The notes: generated from the sequence alone by a model not told the origin. DNA of 64,000 nucleotides from CAIKMD01 sp035552195 (GCA_035552195.1 DASZLU010000007.1:5101-69100); one strand, 5' to 3'. Positions 16,942-26,275 are shown, numbered from the stretch's first letter. Program-made: numbers and translations.

Positions 16942-17958
16942 TTATTTGAGCCGCGAAACGGCTTCGCGAACGATGCTCACATCGGCATAGCGCTGGATAT
17001 CGATCTTGCTGCGCTGGATGCCCATTTGTTGCTGCAAATCGAGACTGCGCTGCAGCGCGCCGAGATTGGGCTCGCCGGTGGGGTCGCGATAATTGTCTTC
17101 TTTGGTGAACAGCCGCTGGAGCTGCGCCGCCGGCTGCTTGTTGAAATCGGCAACGACCGCGACCGCCGCATCGTGGTTCTTCGGGTCGATGAACCAGCGT
17201 ACCGTGCGGATCGAATCTTCCATGAAATCGACCAGTGCCGGGCGATTTTGGTCGAGGAAGGGCTTGCGCGCGGCAAGCGAAATGAGCTGCGTCGGGCCCA
17301 TTGCATCGGTCTCGGTGAAGAACATGCGGCTCACCGATTGCAGCTCCGGATCGAAAGCGAAGGGTGGCGCGATCGCCACCATCGCCGCTTTCCCCTGAGC
17401 CAACAGCGCCTTCATGTTGGCGAATTGCGCCTCGATGATGCTGTAGTCGCGCTTATCCTCGAGACCGTGCTTGCGCATCATGACGCGCGCCTGCATGTCG
17501 GTGGCGCTGCCGAGGGTCAACACCGCGACGACCTTGCCTTTCAGATCAGGAAAATCCTTGATCGGCCCATCCTTCAGCACGAGGAAGCCGCTGCCGTTCT
17601 CATGCCCGTCGACGCCGTTCTGGATCTCGTCGCGGATAATCCTGAGATCGTCGAGATGGGCGTTCTCGATTGCGGCGCCGATGGCCGAGTAGGAGAGGCC
17701 GGTCATATCGAGCTGATTGGCGGCGAGAGACGTGAGCCCGACCGCCGTCGAGGCGAAATGCGTCGTCTCGAGCGTATAGCTGACACCCTGATGGATCGAG
17801 AGATCGGGCTTCATCATCATCAAGGTGACGCCCGAGCCGGGCGAGGTCACCCAGCTGATGCGGATCTTCAAGGGCTCGGCGCCTTGTGCCGCTCCGATCC
17901 CGATAAACAATGGAATGCCGATGAAAAACGCGGTCGCCGCTGCCCGGATTTTGATCAT
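16942..17958 (-). CDS. ABC transporter substrate-binding protein (NMT1/SsuA-like), copy 1
   Basis: 338 residues with a signal peptide of about 27 residues (GIGAAQGA). The two-lobe periplasmic binding fold of the nitrate/sulfonate/taurine (NMT1-like) group is visible: KIRISWVTSPGSG, ENGSGFLVLKDGPIKDFPDLKGKVVAVLTLGS and VAIAPPFAFDPELQ. ATG 17958 has GGGGGAA eight bases upstream. It is a close paralogue of the next gene upstream (17991-18995), 32 bases away, and both are read leftward. No permease or ATPase gene adjoins, so the membrane partners must be elsewhere or absent. Ligand unknown. Confidence 0.85.
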   Translation of the reverse strand: MIKIRAAATAFFIGIPLFIGIGAAQGAEPLKIRISWVTSPGSGVTLMMMKPDLSIHQGVSYTLETTHFASTAVGLTSLAANQLDMTGLSYSAIGAAIENAHLDDLRIIRDEIQNGVDGHENGSGFLVLKDGPIKDFPDLKGKVVAVLTLGSATDMQARVMMRKHGLEDKRDYSIIEAQFANMKALLAQGKAAMVAIAPPFAFDPELQSVSRMFFTETDAMGPTQLISLAARKPFLDQNRPALVDFMEDSIRTVRWFIDPKNHDAAVAVVADFNKQPAAQLQRLFTKEDNYRDPTGEPNLGALQRSLDLQQQMGIQRSKIDIQRYADVSIVREAVSRLK

Positions 17959-17990
17959 GCGCAATTCCCCCTTCGCGCCGATGTCGGCGC

Positions 17991-18995
17991 TTACTTGATC
18001 CGCGAAGCGGCTTCGTGGACGAGACTCACATCGGCGTAGTTGCGGATATCGATCTTCGTCTTCTGCATGCCCATGTCGTGCTGCAGATCGAGGCTATGCT
18101 GCAGCGCGTCGAGATTCGGCTCGCCACTCGGGCTGCGGTAATTGTCCGCTTTGGTGAAGAGCCGCTGGAGCTGCGCCGGCGGCTGCTTGGTCATCGCCGA
18201 AGCGAGCTGAATCGCCGCGTCGTGATTCTGCGGATCGGTGAACCAGCGCACGGTTCGAACGGCGTCTTCGAGGAAATCGACCAGCACGGCGCGGTTCTGA
18301 TCGATATAGGATTTGCGCGCGGCAAGCGCCAAAAGCTGCGTCGGCCCCATCGCATCGGTCTCGGTGAAGAACATGCGGCTGGCCGATTGCAGCTCGGGGT
18401 CGAAAGCGAAAGGCGGCGCGATGGCCACCATCGCCGCTTTTCCCTCGATCAAGAGGCTCTTCATGTTGGCGAATTGCGCCTCGATGAGGTTGTAGTCGCG
18501 TTTGTCCTCGAGGCCGTGGCGGCGCAGCATGACCCGTGCCTGCATGTCGACCGCGCTGCCGAGGGTGAGAACCGCGACGGCTTTGCCCTTGAGATCGGGG
18601 AAATCCTTGATCGAGCCATCCTTCAGCACGAGAAAGCCGCTGCCGTTGTCGTGTCCGTCGACGCCGTTCTGGATCTCGTCGGCGATAATGCGCAAATCGC
18701 TCAAATGCGCATTTTCGATCGCCGAGCCGATCGCAGCATAGGACATGTCGATGATGTCGACTTGGTTGCTGGCGAAAGGCGTCAGCTCGACGGCGGTCGA
18801 GACGAAATGCATCGGCTCGAATTTATAGGTGACGCCCCGATGCACCGAAGCATCGGGCTTCATCATGAGGAGAGCGGCGGTCGAGCCGGGCGCGACGACC
18901 CAGCCGAGGCGAACGGTCGGCAAATCGGCGGCGCTCGCCATCTGGCACGCGCCAAAGAATACGGCCGTCGCCGCCAGAATCCGAAACGCCTTCAC
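17991..18995 (-). CDS. ABC transporter substrate-binding protein (NMT1/SsuA-like), copy 2
   Basis: 334 residues; signal peptide about 22 residues (CQMASAA), so the Cys at 17 is not a lipobox. Shares long identical blocks with copy 1, for example VAIAPPFAFDPELQS and RMFFTETDAMGPTQL, and the same overall length, which shows a tandem duplication. GTG 18995 is preceded by GGGGAGGG. The ligand pockets should be similar; differences cluster in the first 90 residues and near 250-260. As with copy 1, no membrane component is adjacent. A 9-base-pair inverted repeat lies just upstream (19012-19042). Confidence 0.85.
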   Translation of the reverse strand: MKAFRILAATAVFFGACQMASAADLPTVRLGWVVAPGSTAALLMMKPDASVHRGVTYKFEPMHFVSTAVELTPFASNQVDIIDMSYAAIGSAIENAHLSDLRIIADEIQNGVDGHDNGSGFLVLKDGSIKDFPDLKGKAVAVLTLGSAVDMQARVMLRRHGLEDKRDYNLIEAQFANMKSLLIEGKAAMVAIAPPFAFDPELQSASRMFFTETDAMGPTQLLALAARKSYIDQNRAVLVDFLEDAVRTVRWFTDPQNHDAAIQLASAMTKQPPAQLQRLFTKADNYRSPSGEPNLDALQHSLDLQHDMGMQKTKIDIRNYADVSLVHEAASRIK

Positions 18996-19011
18996 GCTAC
19001 CCTCCCCGAGA

Positions 19012-19042
19012 CTTGGCTCAACCGGCGTGAGGATGAGCCAAG
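19012..19042. promoter_or_regulatory. Inverted repeat in the leader of the binding-protein genes
   Basis: CTTGGCTCA and TGAGCCAAG are perfect inverted copies separated by 13 bases, 17 bases upstream of the GTG of the binding-protein gene on the reverse strand. The ribosome site lies next to it. It could be an operator or an mRNA hairpin that controls translation; the sequence has no T-run, so it is not a terminator. Confidence 0.4.
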
Positions 19043-19219
19043 CCCGGGCAGGATTGCCAGGGAAAAGAACGGGCGTGTGTGGTAGCGGTGCGTGATGGCG
19101 ATCATGCCCCGGCCCAAACGCCGCGCGTGTCGACGACGACGCGCGTCAGCAACTCGGCTTTTGGGATGCGAGAACGGAAACGCGAGCGAACGGCGCGGTT
19201 TTTGTGGTCGCCGATTTTT

Positions 19220-19318
19220 TTACGGGACGTGTTCCTCAAGCGATTCAATGCCGACGCCCTCGAGAACCGAATTCGTGATCGCCTCGGGCCGCGTGCCGAA
19301 GACCGAAAGCATCTTCAT
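19220..19318 (-). pseudogene. Remnant of UDP-GlcNAc 2-epimerase (wecB) gene
   Basis: A 32-codon frame whose ATG (19318) overlaps the stop of the upstream glycosyltransferase as ATGA. Its first 14 residues, MKMLSVFGTRPEAI, are the highly conserved N-terminus of non-hydrolysing UDP-N-acetylglucosamine 2-epimerases (WecB/MnaA), whose full length is near 370 residues. After that the match ends abruptly (TNSVLEGVGIE...) and a stop follows at 19220. The natural reading is a large deletion that removed nearly all of the gene and left the coupled start. The 224 bases beyond it show no further recognisable epimerase sequence. Confidence 0.75.
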
Positions 19319-20577
19319 GCAACTTCTTCCCGCACGATCGTGGCGGGCGCGGCGGTGACCCGCCGGCCGAGCGCGCGGCTGTAAGCAGGCAGGTAGCCCT
19401 GGACCGAACGATCCCAGCTCCGTTCGTGTTCGACGAAATCGCGCGCGGCGCGGCCGAGCGTCGTCCACTGCGGGCGGCGGGTGATCGCGGCGTCGATGGC
19501 GCGTGCGAGGGCTTTCGGATCACCGGCGGGGAAGAGCAGACCGTTCTCGCCCTGGCGGACGAACTCGCGGTGACCGCCGACATCCGAGGCAAGGACGATG
19601 CCGCCTCGCGCCATGGCCTCGAGCGGCTTCAGCGGCGTCACCGTGTCGGTCAAGCGCATCGAGCGGCGCGGGTAAACGAAGAGGTCGGTCAGATCGTAGT
19701 AATCGCCGATCTGCTGATGCGGCACGCGGCCGAGGAAGGTCACGCAATCCTCGATGCCGAGGCGCAGCGCCTGCCATTTCAGCACTTCCTCGACGGGGCC
19801 GCCGCCGGCGAGGACGACGGCGATATCGTTGCGCTCGTGGCGCAGCATCGCGATGGCGTCGAGCAGGATGTCGAGGCCTTCATAAGCATAGAACGAGCCG
19901 AAGAAACCGAGGACGAGCTTGCCCTCGAGACCGAGCTTCGCGCGGAGGTCTTCCTTTGCCGCGCGGCGATAAGGGAAAGCATCGAGCGAAACACCGTTCG
20001 GCACGACCGAGATTTTCTCAGGCGCGATGCCGCGCGACGCGATATCGGCGCGCAGGCCTTCGGAGATGGTGACGATGGCATCGGCTTTGCGGAAGGCGTG
20101 CTCGTCGAGCTTGCGGGCCGCGCGATAACGCAGCGAGCCTTCGGTATCGGTCTCATTGCCGACCGCGGCGTCTTCCCAAAAAGCGCGAATCTCGTAGACC
20201 GTCCGAATGCCCAGCTTCTTGCCGGCCCAGGCGGCGGCAATTGCGTTGAGCGCCGGTGAATGCGCGTGGATGATGTCGGGCTTCTCGTAAGACGCGATAT
20301 GGCGGATGCGGCGCGCCGTGGCGCGCAGCAGCGCGGTTTCGTTAATGCCGGGCAAGCGCGCCAGCGCCGGGGCGACCGGCGCCGTGCGGTGGAAGGCGAA
20401 GCCGTCGACCTCTTCATAAGTCGGGCCGGGCATAGAGTGTTTGGGCGTGGTGAGGTGGACCGTTTCCCAGCCCATCCGACGCTGCGCCTCCAAAAGCGCG
20501 AGGCTGCGCATCGAATAGCCGCTCATCAGCGGGACCGAGTGGTCGAAAACGTGAAGAACCTTGACCGAACCAGACAT
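19315..20577 (-). CDS. Glycosyltransferase, PEP-CTERM/XrtA-type (TIGR04063-like)
   Basis: 420 residues of a GT-B family 4 enzyme. The N-terminal VLHVFDHSVPLMSGYSMRSL, the acceptor-side IIHAHSPALN, the donor domain SVVPNGVSLDAFP and VTPLKPLEAMARGGIVLASDVGG fit the exosortase-A-associated glycosyltransferase group. Two ATGs (20580 and 20577) and a TTG (20583) stand in a row; 20577 is six bases from the GGGGG ribosome site. A promoter lies at 20648-20675. The gene was once followed by a coupled epimerase gene, now a remnant. It belongs by type with the glycosyltransferase at 3782, about 15 kb away. Confidence 0.85.
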   Translation of the reverse strand: MSGSVKVLHVFDHSVPLMSGYSMRSLALLEAQRRMGWETVHLTTPKHSMPGPTYEEVDGFAFHRTAPVAPALARLPGINETALLRATARRIRHIASYEKPDIIHAHSPALNAIAAAWAGKKLGIRTVYEIRAFWEDAAVGNETDTEGSLRYRAARKLDEHAFRKADAIVTISEGLRADIASRGIAPEKISVVPNGVSLDAFPYRRAAKEDLRAKLGLEGKLVLGFFGSFYAYEGLDILLDAIAMLRHERNDIAVVLAGGGPVEEVLKWQALRLGIEDCVTFLGRVPHQQIGDYYDLTDLFVYPRRSMRLTDTVTPLKPLEAMARGGIVLASDVGGHREFVRQGENGLLFPAGDPKALARAIDAAITRRPQWTTLGRAARDFVEHERSWDRSVQGYLPAYSRALGRRVTAAPATIVREEVA

Positions 20578-20647
20578 CATCAACCCCCTGGCTCGGGCTT
20601 CACCTCCGTGCCGGGCGTTATTTCGCGTCGCCCGTGTATGAGGTGAC

Positions 20648-20675
20648 AGTATCGAGAAATTCGCAATGAAGTCAA
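20648..20675 (-). promoter_or_regulatory. Sigma-70-type promoter of the glycosyltransferase gene
   Basis: Read on the reverse strand, TTGACT and GATACT are separated by 16 bases, about 70 bases before the start codon. Directly upstream (20676-20745) is the most AT-rich stretch noticed in the window, which could work as an UP element. Confidence 0.45.
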
Positions 20676-20748
20676 ATAAAAATTTATAATTTAAAGTAGT
20701 TATGGTTAATTCGTTAATTATATATTCGGCATTTACTATAATTCCGCC

Positions 20749-21090
20749 TCACAACACGTCCAGCACCTTTTCCGCCGGCCGGCCCAGCGCCGCCTTCTCG
20801 CCGCTGATCGCGATCGGCCGCTCGATGGTGATCGGATGCTTGGCCATGCCGGCGATGATTTTGTCGTCGCTCATGTCTTTGGAGAGGCCAACCGCCTTCG
20901 CTTCTTTGACGCGCAGCAATTCTTTCGCCGGGATGTCGAGCAGCTTGAGGATGCGCTTGATCTCGGGCGCAGTCGGCGGCGTACTCAGATACTCGATGAT
21001 TGTCGGCTCGATGCCGCGCTTGCGCAGCATGTTGAGCGCCGTACGCGAGGTGCGGCAGCGCGGATTGTGATAAAGCGTCACGGTGGTCAT
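20749..21090 (-). CDS. arsC: Arsenate reductase (glutaredoxin type)
   Basis: 113 residues, the usual length of the ArsC/Spx thioredoxin-fold family. The catalytic Cys12 lies in HNPRCRTSR, with the C-x3-R (C12, R16) pattern, and the conserved RPIAISGEKAALGRP loop supplies the C-terminal arginine. It would reduce arsenate to arsenite with glutathione and glutaredoxin. No arsB, acr3 or arsR is nearby, so it may instead be one of the housekeeping ArsC-like reductases. Its ATG abuts the stop of the upstream ATPase gene (TAGATG), so the two are one operon. Confidence 0.85.
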   Translation of the reverse strand: MTTVTLYHNPRCRTSRTALNMLRKRGIEPTIIEYLSTPPTAPEIKRILKLLDIPAKELLRVKEAKAVGLSKDMSDDKIIAGMAKHPITIERPIAISGEKAALGRPAEKVLDVL

Positions 21091-22272
21091 CTAGTCTTCC
21101 TCCTCGGGAAAGCTGCCGGCGAGATTGAGCCCGTCGATCCAGGTTGCGCCGTCGCGCTTGATCACCGTCAGCGGGTCGATCGCGCCATCGCGGGCGATGG
21201 CATTGGCCAAGCGCTCGGAATGGGTAACCAGCCAGATCTGCGTGCGCTCGGACGCACGGACGATGAGCCGCGCCAGCGGCTCCAGCAGATCGGGGTGCAG
21301 GCTGGCCTCCGGCTCGTTGAGGGCGATGAACCCCGGCAGGCGATATGCCAGCAGCGCGCCGGCAAGGCCGAGATAGCGCAGCGTGCCGTCGGAGAGCTCG
21401 GCGGCCTCGAAGGTTCGCTTGGGTTGATCGGGAAAGCGCATGCCGAAACTGGCGAAACGCCCCGGTGGCGGTACGACCAGGCCGGCGCCGGGAAATGCAT
21501 CGTCGATCGTGCGATCGAGATCGACCGTGTCTTCGCGGATATAGCTCAGCGTGGCGAAGACCGCGGCGAGGTTGCCGCCGTCGGACGACAGCGTCGGGCT
21601 GGTCACGGCGAGCGACGGCTGCCGCAGCGGCGAGGTGCGATCGGTGCGCAGATCGTGATAGAAGCGCCAATCGCCCATCGTATTGCGCAGCATGGCGATC
21701 GCAGGATCGTACACACCGTCGCCGATCGCGCCGAGCGCGGTTTCGGAGGCGAGCAGCTCTGTCGCGATGGCGGAGCGCTCGCCCGCCGTATCGCGCGCGG
21801 TCACGGCGGGGCCGCGTCGCTCCAGCAGTTTATGGGCGCGGCGGCGATGATGATGGACCAAGGTCTCTTCCTTGATCTGGGGCTCAAGCGCGAAGGCGGC
21901 AGAGGCGATCGGCAAGCGTTGGCCCGAACCCGGCACGGGTTCCCATGACGGCACGACCCCGGCGGCGACTTCGTAGGAATAATCGTTGTCGCCTGCCGGC
22001 GAGAATGCGAAGCCGCCGCGCAGGGCGATCCGCGCTTGCTCGTGGCGCCGCCGTTCGCCGGCCCAGAGCGCCGATTCCATCCCGCCCTCGACAGCCAGCG
22101 CATGGGCGAGGGTCCCGGCGGCCGAGGCTTGGAGCAATTCGAGGGCGCGATAAAGGTTGGTTTTGCCGACGCCGTTGGCGCCGACGAAGACGCTCAGCCG
22201 CCCGACCGGAAAATGGATCGACTGCAGCGAGCGGTACCCGGCGATCCGTACATCGCGCAGCATCAACGCCAT
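21091..22272 (-). CDS. AAA family ATPase (AAA_21, RecF/OLD-like)
   Basis: 393 residues. N-terminal LRDVRIAGYRSLQSIHFPVGRLSVFVG leads into Walker A GANGVGKT at 31-38; an ABC-like signature ELSDGTLRYL is near 300, Walker B reads FIALNEPEASLHPDLL and is followed by WLVTHSERL. This is the SMC/RecF-type head domain without a long coiled coil. The Walker B aspartate is Asn (LNEPE), which from memory recurs in this subfamily. No TOPRIM nuclease is attached, so it is not a canonical OLD protein. ATG 22272 has GGGAG upstream. It is the first gene of an operon with arsC. Confidence 0.8.
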   Translation of the reverse strand: MALMLRDVRIAGYRSLQSIHFPVGRLSVFVGANGVGKTNLYRALELLQASAAGTLAHALAVEGGMESALWAGERRRHEQARIALRGGFAFSPAGDNDYSYEVAAGVVPSWEPVPGSGQRLPIASAAFALEPQIKEETLVHHHRRRAHKLLERRGPAVTARDTAGERSAIATELLASETALGAIGDGVYDPAIAMLRNTMGDWRFYHDLRTDRTSPLRQPSLAVTSPTLSSDGGNLAAVFATLSYIREDTVDLDRTIDDAFPGAGLVVPPPGRFASFGMRFPDQPKRTFEAAELSDGTLRYLGLAGALLAYRLPGFIALNEPEASLHPDLLEPLARLIVRASERTQIWLVTHSERLANAIARDGAIDPLTVIKRDGATWIDGLNLAGSFPEEED

Positions 22273-22402
22273 GCCCGACCCAACTCCCGTCACGCCGCCG
22301 CCTGCGTCCAAATGTTTCCCGATATTGTGCCGGCGCGCGCTTCCTTTATGATCGCGGCCGGCGAGGCCAAGTCCAGAAAAATCACCGCGCCCGAGGCGAT
22401 TT

Positions 22403-23575
22403 ATGAACCCATCCCGGAACTTGCGGGCCGGCATTTTCCTGCCACCCTTTCACCCGGCGGACGAAGACCCGACGCTCTGCATGGAGCGCGACTTCGAGCT
22501 GATCGAATATTTGGAGAAGCTCGGCTTCGCCGAAGCCTGGATCGGCGAGCATCATTCGGGCGGCTTCGAGCTCTACGGCGCGCCCGATCTCTTCATCGCC
22601 ACGGCGGCGGCGCGGACCAAGCGCATCATGCTCGGCACCGGCGTGCTGTCGCTGCCCTATCACCATCCTTTCATCCTCGCCGACCGCATGGTGCAGCTGG
22701 ATCACCAGACCCGCGGCCGCGCCATGTTCGGCGTCGGGCCGGGCCTCTTGACCTCGGATGCGATGATCCTCGGCATCGATCCGGACACGCAGCGCGCGCG
22801 CATGGAGGACTCGCTCGAGATCATCACGCGGCTGATGGCGGGCGAGACGGTTACCAAGACCACCGATTGGTACACGATGAAAGAGGCGCGGCTGCAGCTA
22901 CGCCCCTATACGCAGCCGCGCCCGCATCTCGCCATCGCCAGCGCCATCACGCCGAATGGCGGCAAGGTCGCCGGCCGTTTCGGCCTCGGCATGCTCAGCG
23001 TCGCGGTCTCGAACGGCATGGGCTACGACGCGCTCGACCTGAATTGGAAGATCGCCGCCGAGCAAGCGATCCAGCATGGGCAGACGGTCGAGCGCCGCAA
23101 CTGGCGGCTGATGGCGCCGTTCCATATCGCCGAGACGCGCGAGAAGGCGATGGCGAATGTGCGCTGGGGGTTCGATAAATGGCAGAACTATGCTTATGCG
23201 ATCAGCCCGCTCGGCGGCCAGGCGATCGGTCTCGGCAGTCTCGAGAGCATCGTCAACGACGGCCGCGGCGCGATCGGCACGCCCGATGACGCGATCGCGG
23301 TGCTGGAGAAATTCTGGGACAAGACCGGCGGCTTCGGCGGCATCCTGATGCTGGCGCATGATTGGGCTGATTGGGAGGCGACCAAGCGCTCTTACGAACT
23401 CTTCGCGCGCTACGTCCTGCCCAAGTTCAACGGCGCCAATGAGGCACGCAACGAATCGATGGAATGGATGCGCGCCAATCGCGACGAGTTCAGCGCGCAG
23501 AATCGCGCCGCCACCAAGAAAACCATCGACACACACTTCGCTTCGGAAGCGGCCAAGAATCGCGCCGCGGAATAG
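22403..23575 (+). CDS. LLM-class flavin-dependent monooxygenase (LimB-like)
   Basis: 390 residues with the bacterial-luciferase TIM barrel: GIFLPPFHPADEDPT at the N-terminus, LGFAEAWIGEHHSGGFELY, GTGVLSLPYHHPFILADRMVQLDHQTRGRAMFGVGPG and TPDDAIAVLEKF. The extended C-terminus and the EHH segment resemble the limonene monooxygenase LimB group. It would use FMNH2 and O2, supplied by a separate flavin reductase; none adjoins. Substrate unknown. It is divergent from the ATPase gene and eight bases upstream of argG, so it may be read with argG although the functions are unrelated. Confidence 0.85.
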   Translation: MNPSRNLRAGIFLPPFHPADEDPTLCMERDFELIEYLEKLGFAEAWIGEHHSGGFELYGAPDLFIATAAARTKRIMLGTGVLSLPYHHPFILADRMVQLDHQTRGRAMFGVGPGLLTSDAMILGIDPDTQRARMEDSLEIITRLMAGETVTKTTDWYTMKEARLQLRPYTQPRPHLAIASAITPNGGKVAGRFGLGMLSVAVSNGMGYDALDLNWKIAAEQAIQHGQTVERRNWRLMAPFHIAETREKAMANVRWGFDKWQNYAYAISPLGGQAIGLGSLESIVNDGRGAIGTPDDAIAVLEKFWDKTGGFGGILMLAHDWADWEATKRSYELFARYVLPKFNGANEARNESMEWMRANRDEFSAQNRAATKKTIDTHFASEAAKNRAAE

Positions 23576-23583
23576 GATCGGTG

Positions 23584-24795
<1,212 letters not shown>

Positions 24796-24820
24796 AGGTT
24801 TTGTCCGAAGCGCCTTTAAA

Positions 24821-24840
24821 GCGGGGTGAAAATACCCCGC
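24821..24840 (+). terminator. Hairpin after argG
   Basis: GCGGGGT and ACCCCGC form a perfect 7-base-pair stem with a 6-base loop, 25 bases after the argG stop. An outer AAA/TTT extension is interrupted and no T-run follows, so termination efficiency is doubtful. Confidence 0.4.
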
Positions 24841-24924
24841 CTCTGCCGCTTTGCCGACACAATCCCTGACCATCCTTCCGGCCATCCCATCGTTCTTGGG
24901 TTTCAGCAGGGAAGGATGATTACG

Positions 24925-25170
24925 ATGAACACGCGCTTTGGACTGCCTATCCTCTTTGTTGCTGCCATTGCTCTTTCGGGCTGCGGCGAAACGGTTGGCG
25001 ATCGCGGCCTGTCGGGCGCCGGTATCGGTGCAGCCGGCGGCGCGGTGATTGGCGCCATGGTTGGCAATCCGCTGGCCGGTGCGGCGATCGGTGCGGGCGC
25101 GGGTGCGGTTGCGGGCGCGGCGACGTCGCCCTCGGCCGTCGACCTCGGCCGCCCCGTTTGGGAGCGCTAA
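24925..25170 (+). CDS. Small glycine-zipper lipoprotein
   Basis: 81 residues. Signal sequence with lipobox ALSGC and the acylated Cys at residue 20, then a glycine-zipper membrane hairpin (GAGIGAAGGAVIGAMVGNP and GAAIGAGAGAVAGAAT) and a short tail. The family is related to YMGG/SlyB-type outer-membrane lipoproteins thought to support envelope stability. ATG 24925 is preferred to 24916 because GGAAGG then has normal spacing. It stands in its own unit, ended by a terminator at 25202. Confidence 0.8.
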   Translation: MNTRFGLPILFVAAIALSGCGETVGDRGLSGAGIGAAGGAVIGAMVGNPLAGAAIGAGAGAVAGAATSPSAVDLGRPVWER

Positions 25171-25201
25171 TTCCCGGTAATCGCGAATAGGTCTGAGAGA
25201 A

Positions 25202-25243
25202 GCCTCTCCGCAAGATTTTGCGGAGAGGCGACTCTTCGTTTTT
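25202..25243 (+). terminator. Rho-independent terminator of the glycine-zipper gene
   Basis: An 11-base-pair stem GCCTCTCCGCA / TGCGGAGAGGC with a short AGATTT loop, followed after nine bases by a TTTTT run. It lies 31 bases past the stop codon. Confidence 0.7.
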
Positions 25244-25302
25244 CGTTACCGCGCTCGTCTTGCGGGACGTTAGGCCGAAAAGCACGCGGGAGAATTTAGA
25301 TA

Positions 25303-26217
25303 ATGACACGCACATTTTTGTCGGCCGCTACGCTTCTTGCCGGGGGCTTGCTGCTCGCCGGGTGCTCCAATTGGAGCTACGCGCCCCCGATGCACGGCAA
25401 CTTCATGACCGAAGCGGTCAATCACGCGCGGGTCGATGCCGGCGCGCCGCCCGCCGGCGGCAATTTCATTCAGGAGACCGCGCATGATTATGCCGGTCTC
25501 GCCGATTATCTGGCGCATCACGGCGAAGCCGACGAGGCCGATTATGCCGACGTCGATTATTTCGCGCGCAAAGGCATCGCCGCCGAGCACGGTATGCTGG
25601 TGCCGCCGGAAGACAATTCCAATTGGGCGATCCCGCTCGAGCAGCCTTACGGCTTCCGCACGCAGATGGCCCAGGCGCGCGCGCGCCTTGTGACGGATCT
25701 CGATAATGGCGGACGCGACCGCTTCCCCGGCCTCGCCGCTCGTGCCCAGGTCGCTTACGATTGCTGGCTCGAGCGCACGGAGGATGATTGGGCAAAGGAA
25801 TTCGATGGCCAGTGCCATCGCGATTTCATCGCGACCATCACCGCGCTCGAACAAGCTCTGAGCGGCAAGGCCGTGTCGGCGCCGGCCGCGCATCAATTCA
25901 ATGTCTATTTCGAGTTCGATCGCTCGAATCTGACGCCGGAAGGTCGTCAGGTGGTCGATGCGGTGGCGCAGGCGACGAAGGGTCAGCCCAATGTCCGCAT
26001 CCGCCTCCTCGGCAAGGCCGATCTGACCGGCACGGACCCGTACAATATGGCGCTGTCGCATCGCCGTGCCGATGCGGTCCGCGCGCGGCTGCGGGCGCAG
26101 GGCGTGCCGGATCGCATTGTCGACGAGACGTGGGACGGCTTCCGCAATCCGCCGGTGGCGACGGCGAAGGGCGTGCGCGAGCCGCGTAACCGCGTCGTCG
26201 AAATCATGGTGCAGTAA
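25303..26217 (+). CDS. OmpA-family lipoprotein
   Basis: 304 residues. Lipobox LLAGC with acylated Cys near residue 21. The middle part is acidic and rich in His and Asp (residues about 60-110), with DCWLERTEDDWAKEFDGQCHRDF containing two cysteines. The C-terminal OmpA-like peptidoglycan-binding domain runs from about 200: FNVYFEFDRSNLTPEGRQVV and LSHRRADAVRARL ending VREPRNRVVEIMV, including the Asp and Arg that bind diaminopimelate. It should tether the outer membrane to peptidoglycan. A terminator follows at 26238. Confidence 0.88.
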   Translation: MTRTFLSAATLLAGGLLLAGCSNWSYAPPMHGNFMTEAVNHARVDAGAPPAGGNFIQETAHDYAGLADYLAHHGEADEADYADVDYFARKGIAAEHGMLVPPEDNSNWAIPLEQPYGFRTQMAQARARLVTDLDNGGRDRFPGLAARAQVAYDCWLERTEDDWAKEFDGQCHRDFIATITALEQALSGKAVSAPAAHQFNVYFEFDRSNLTPEGRQVVDAVAQATKGQPNVRIRLLGKADLTGTDPYNMALSHRRADAVRARLRAQGVPDRIVDETWDGFRNPPVATAKGVREPRNRVVEIMVQ

Positions 26218-26237
26218 AGCAGCCGTCAGACGCCGGG

Positions 26238-26274
26238 AAGCCCTTTGCCCGCGCGGGCAAGGGGCTTTTCTTTT
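26238..26274 (+). terminator. Rho-independent terminator of the OmpA-family gene
   Basis: AAGCCCTTTGCCC pairs with GGGCAAGGGGCTT (one G-T pair) around GCGC and is followed by TTCTTTT. It sits just past the stop at 26217, before the convergent folD gene. Confidence 0.85.
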
Positions 26275-26275
26275 G

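Noticed and set aside
16684..19085. Long forward frames opposite the two binding-protein genes
   Set aside because: They mirror the paralogous reverse genes and even repeat each other for that reason; composition is that of antisense shadows.
18996..19219. More of the wecB gene beyond the remnant
   Set aside because: No epimerase motif could be read in any frame of these bases, so the remnant was limited to 32 codons.
20749..21090. A complete arsenic-resistance operon
   Set aside because: No ArsR, ArsB/Acr3 or ArsH gene is nearby; arsC stands alone with an ATPase gene.
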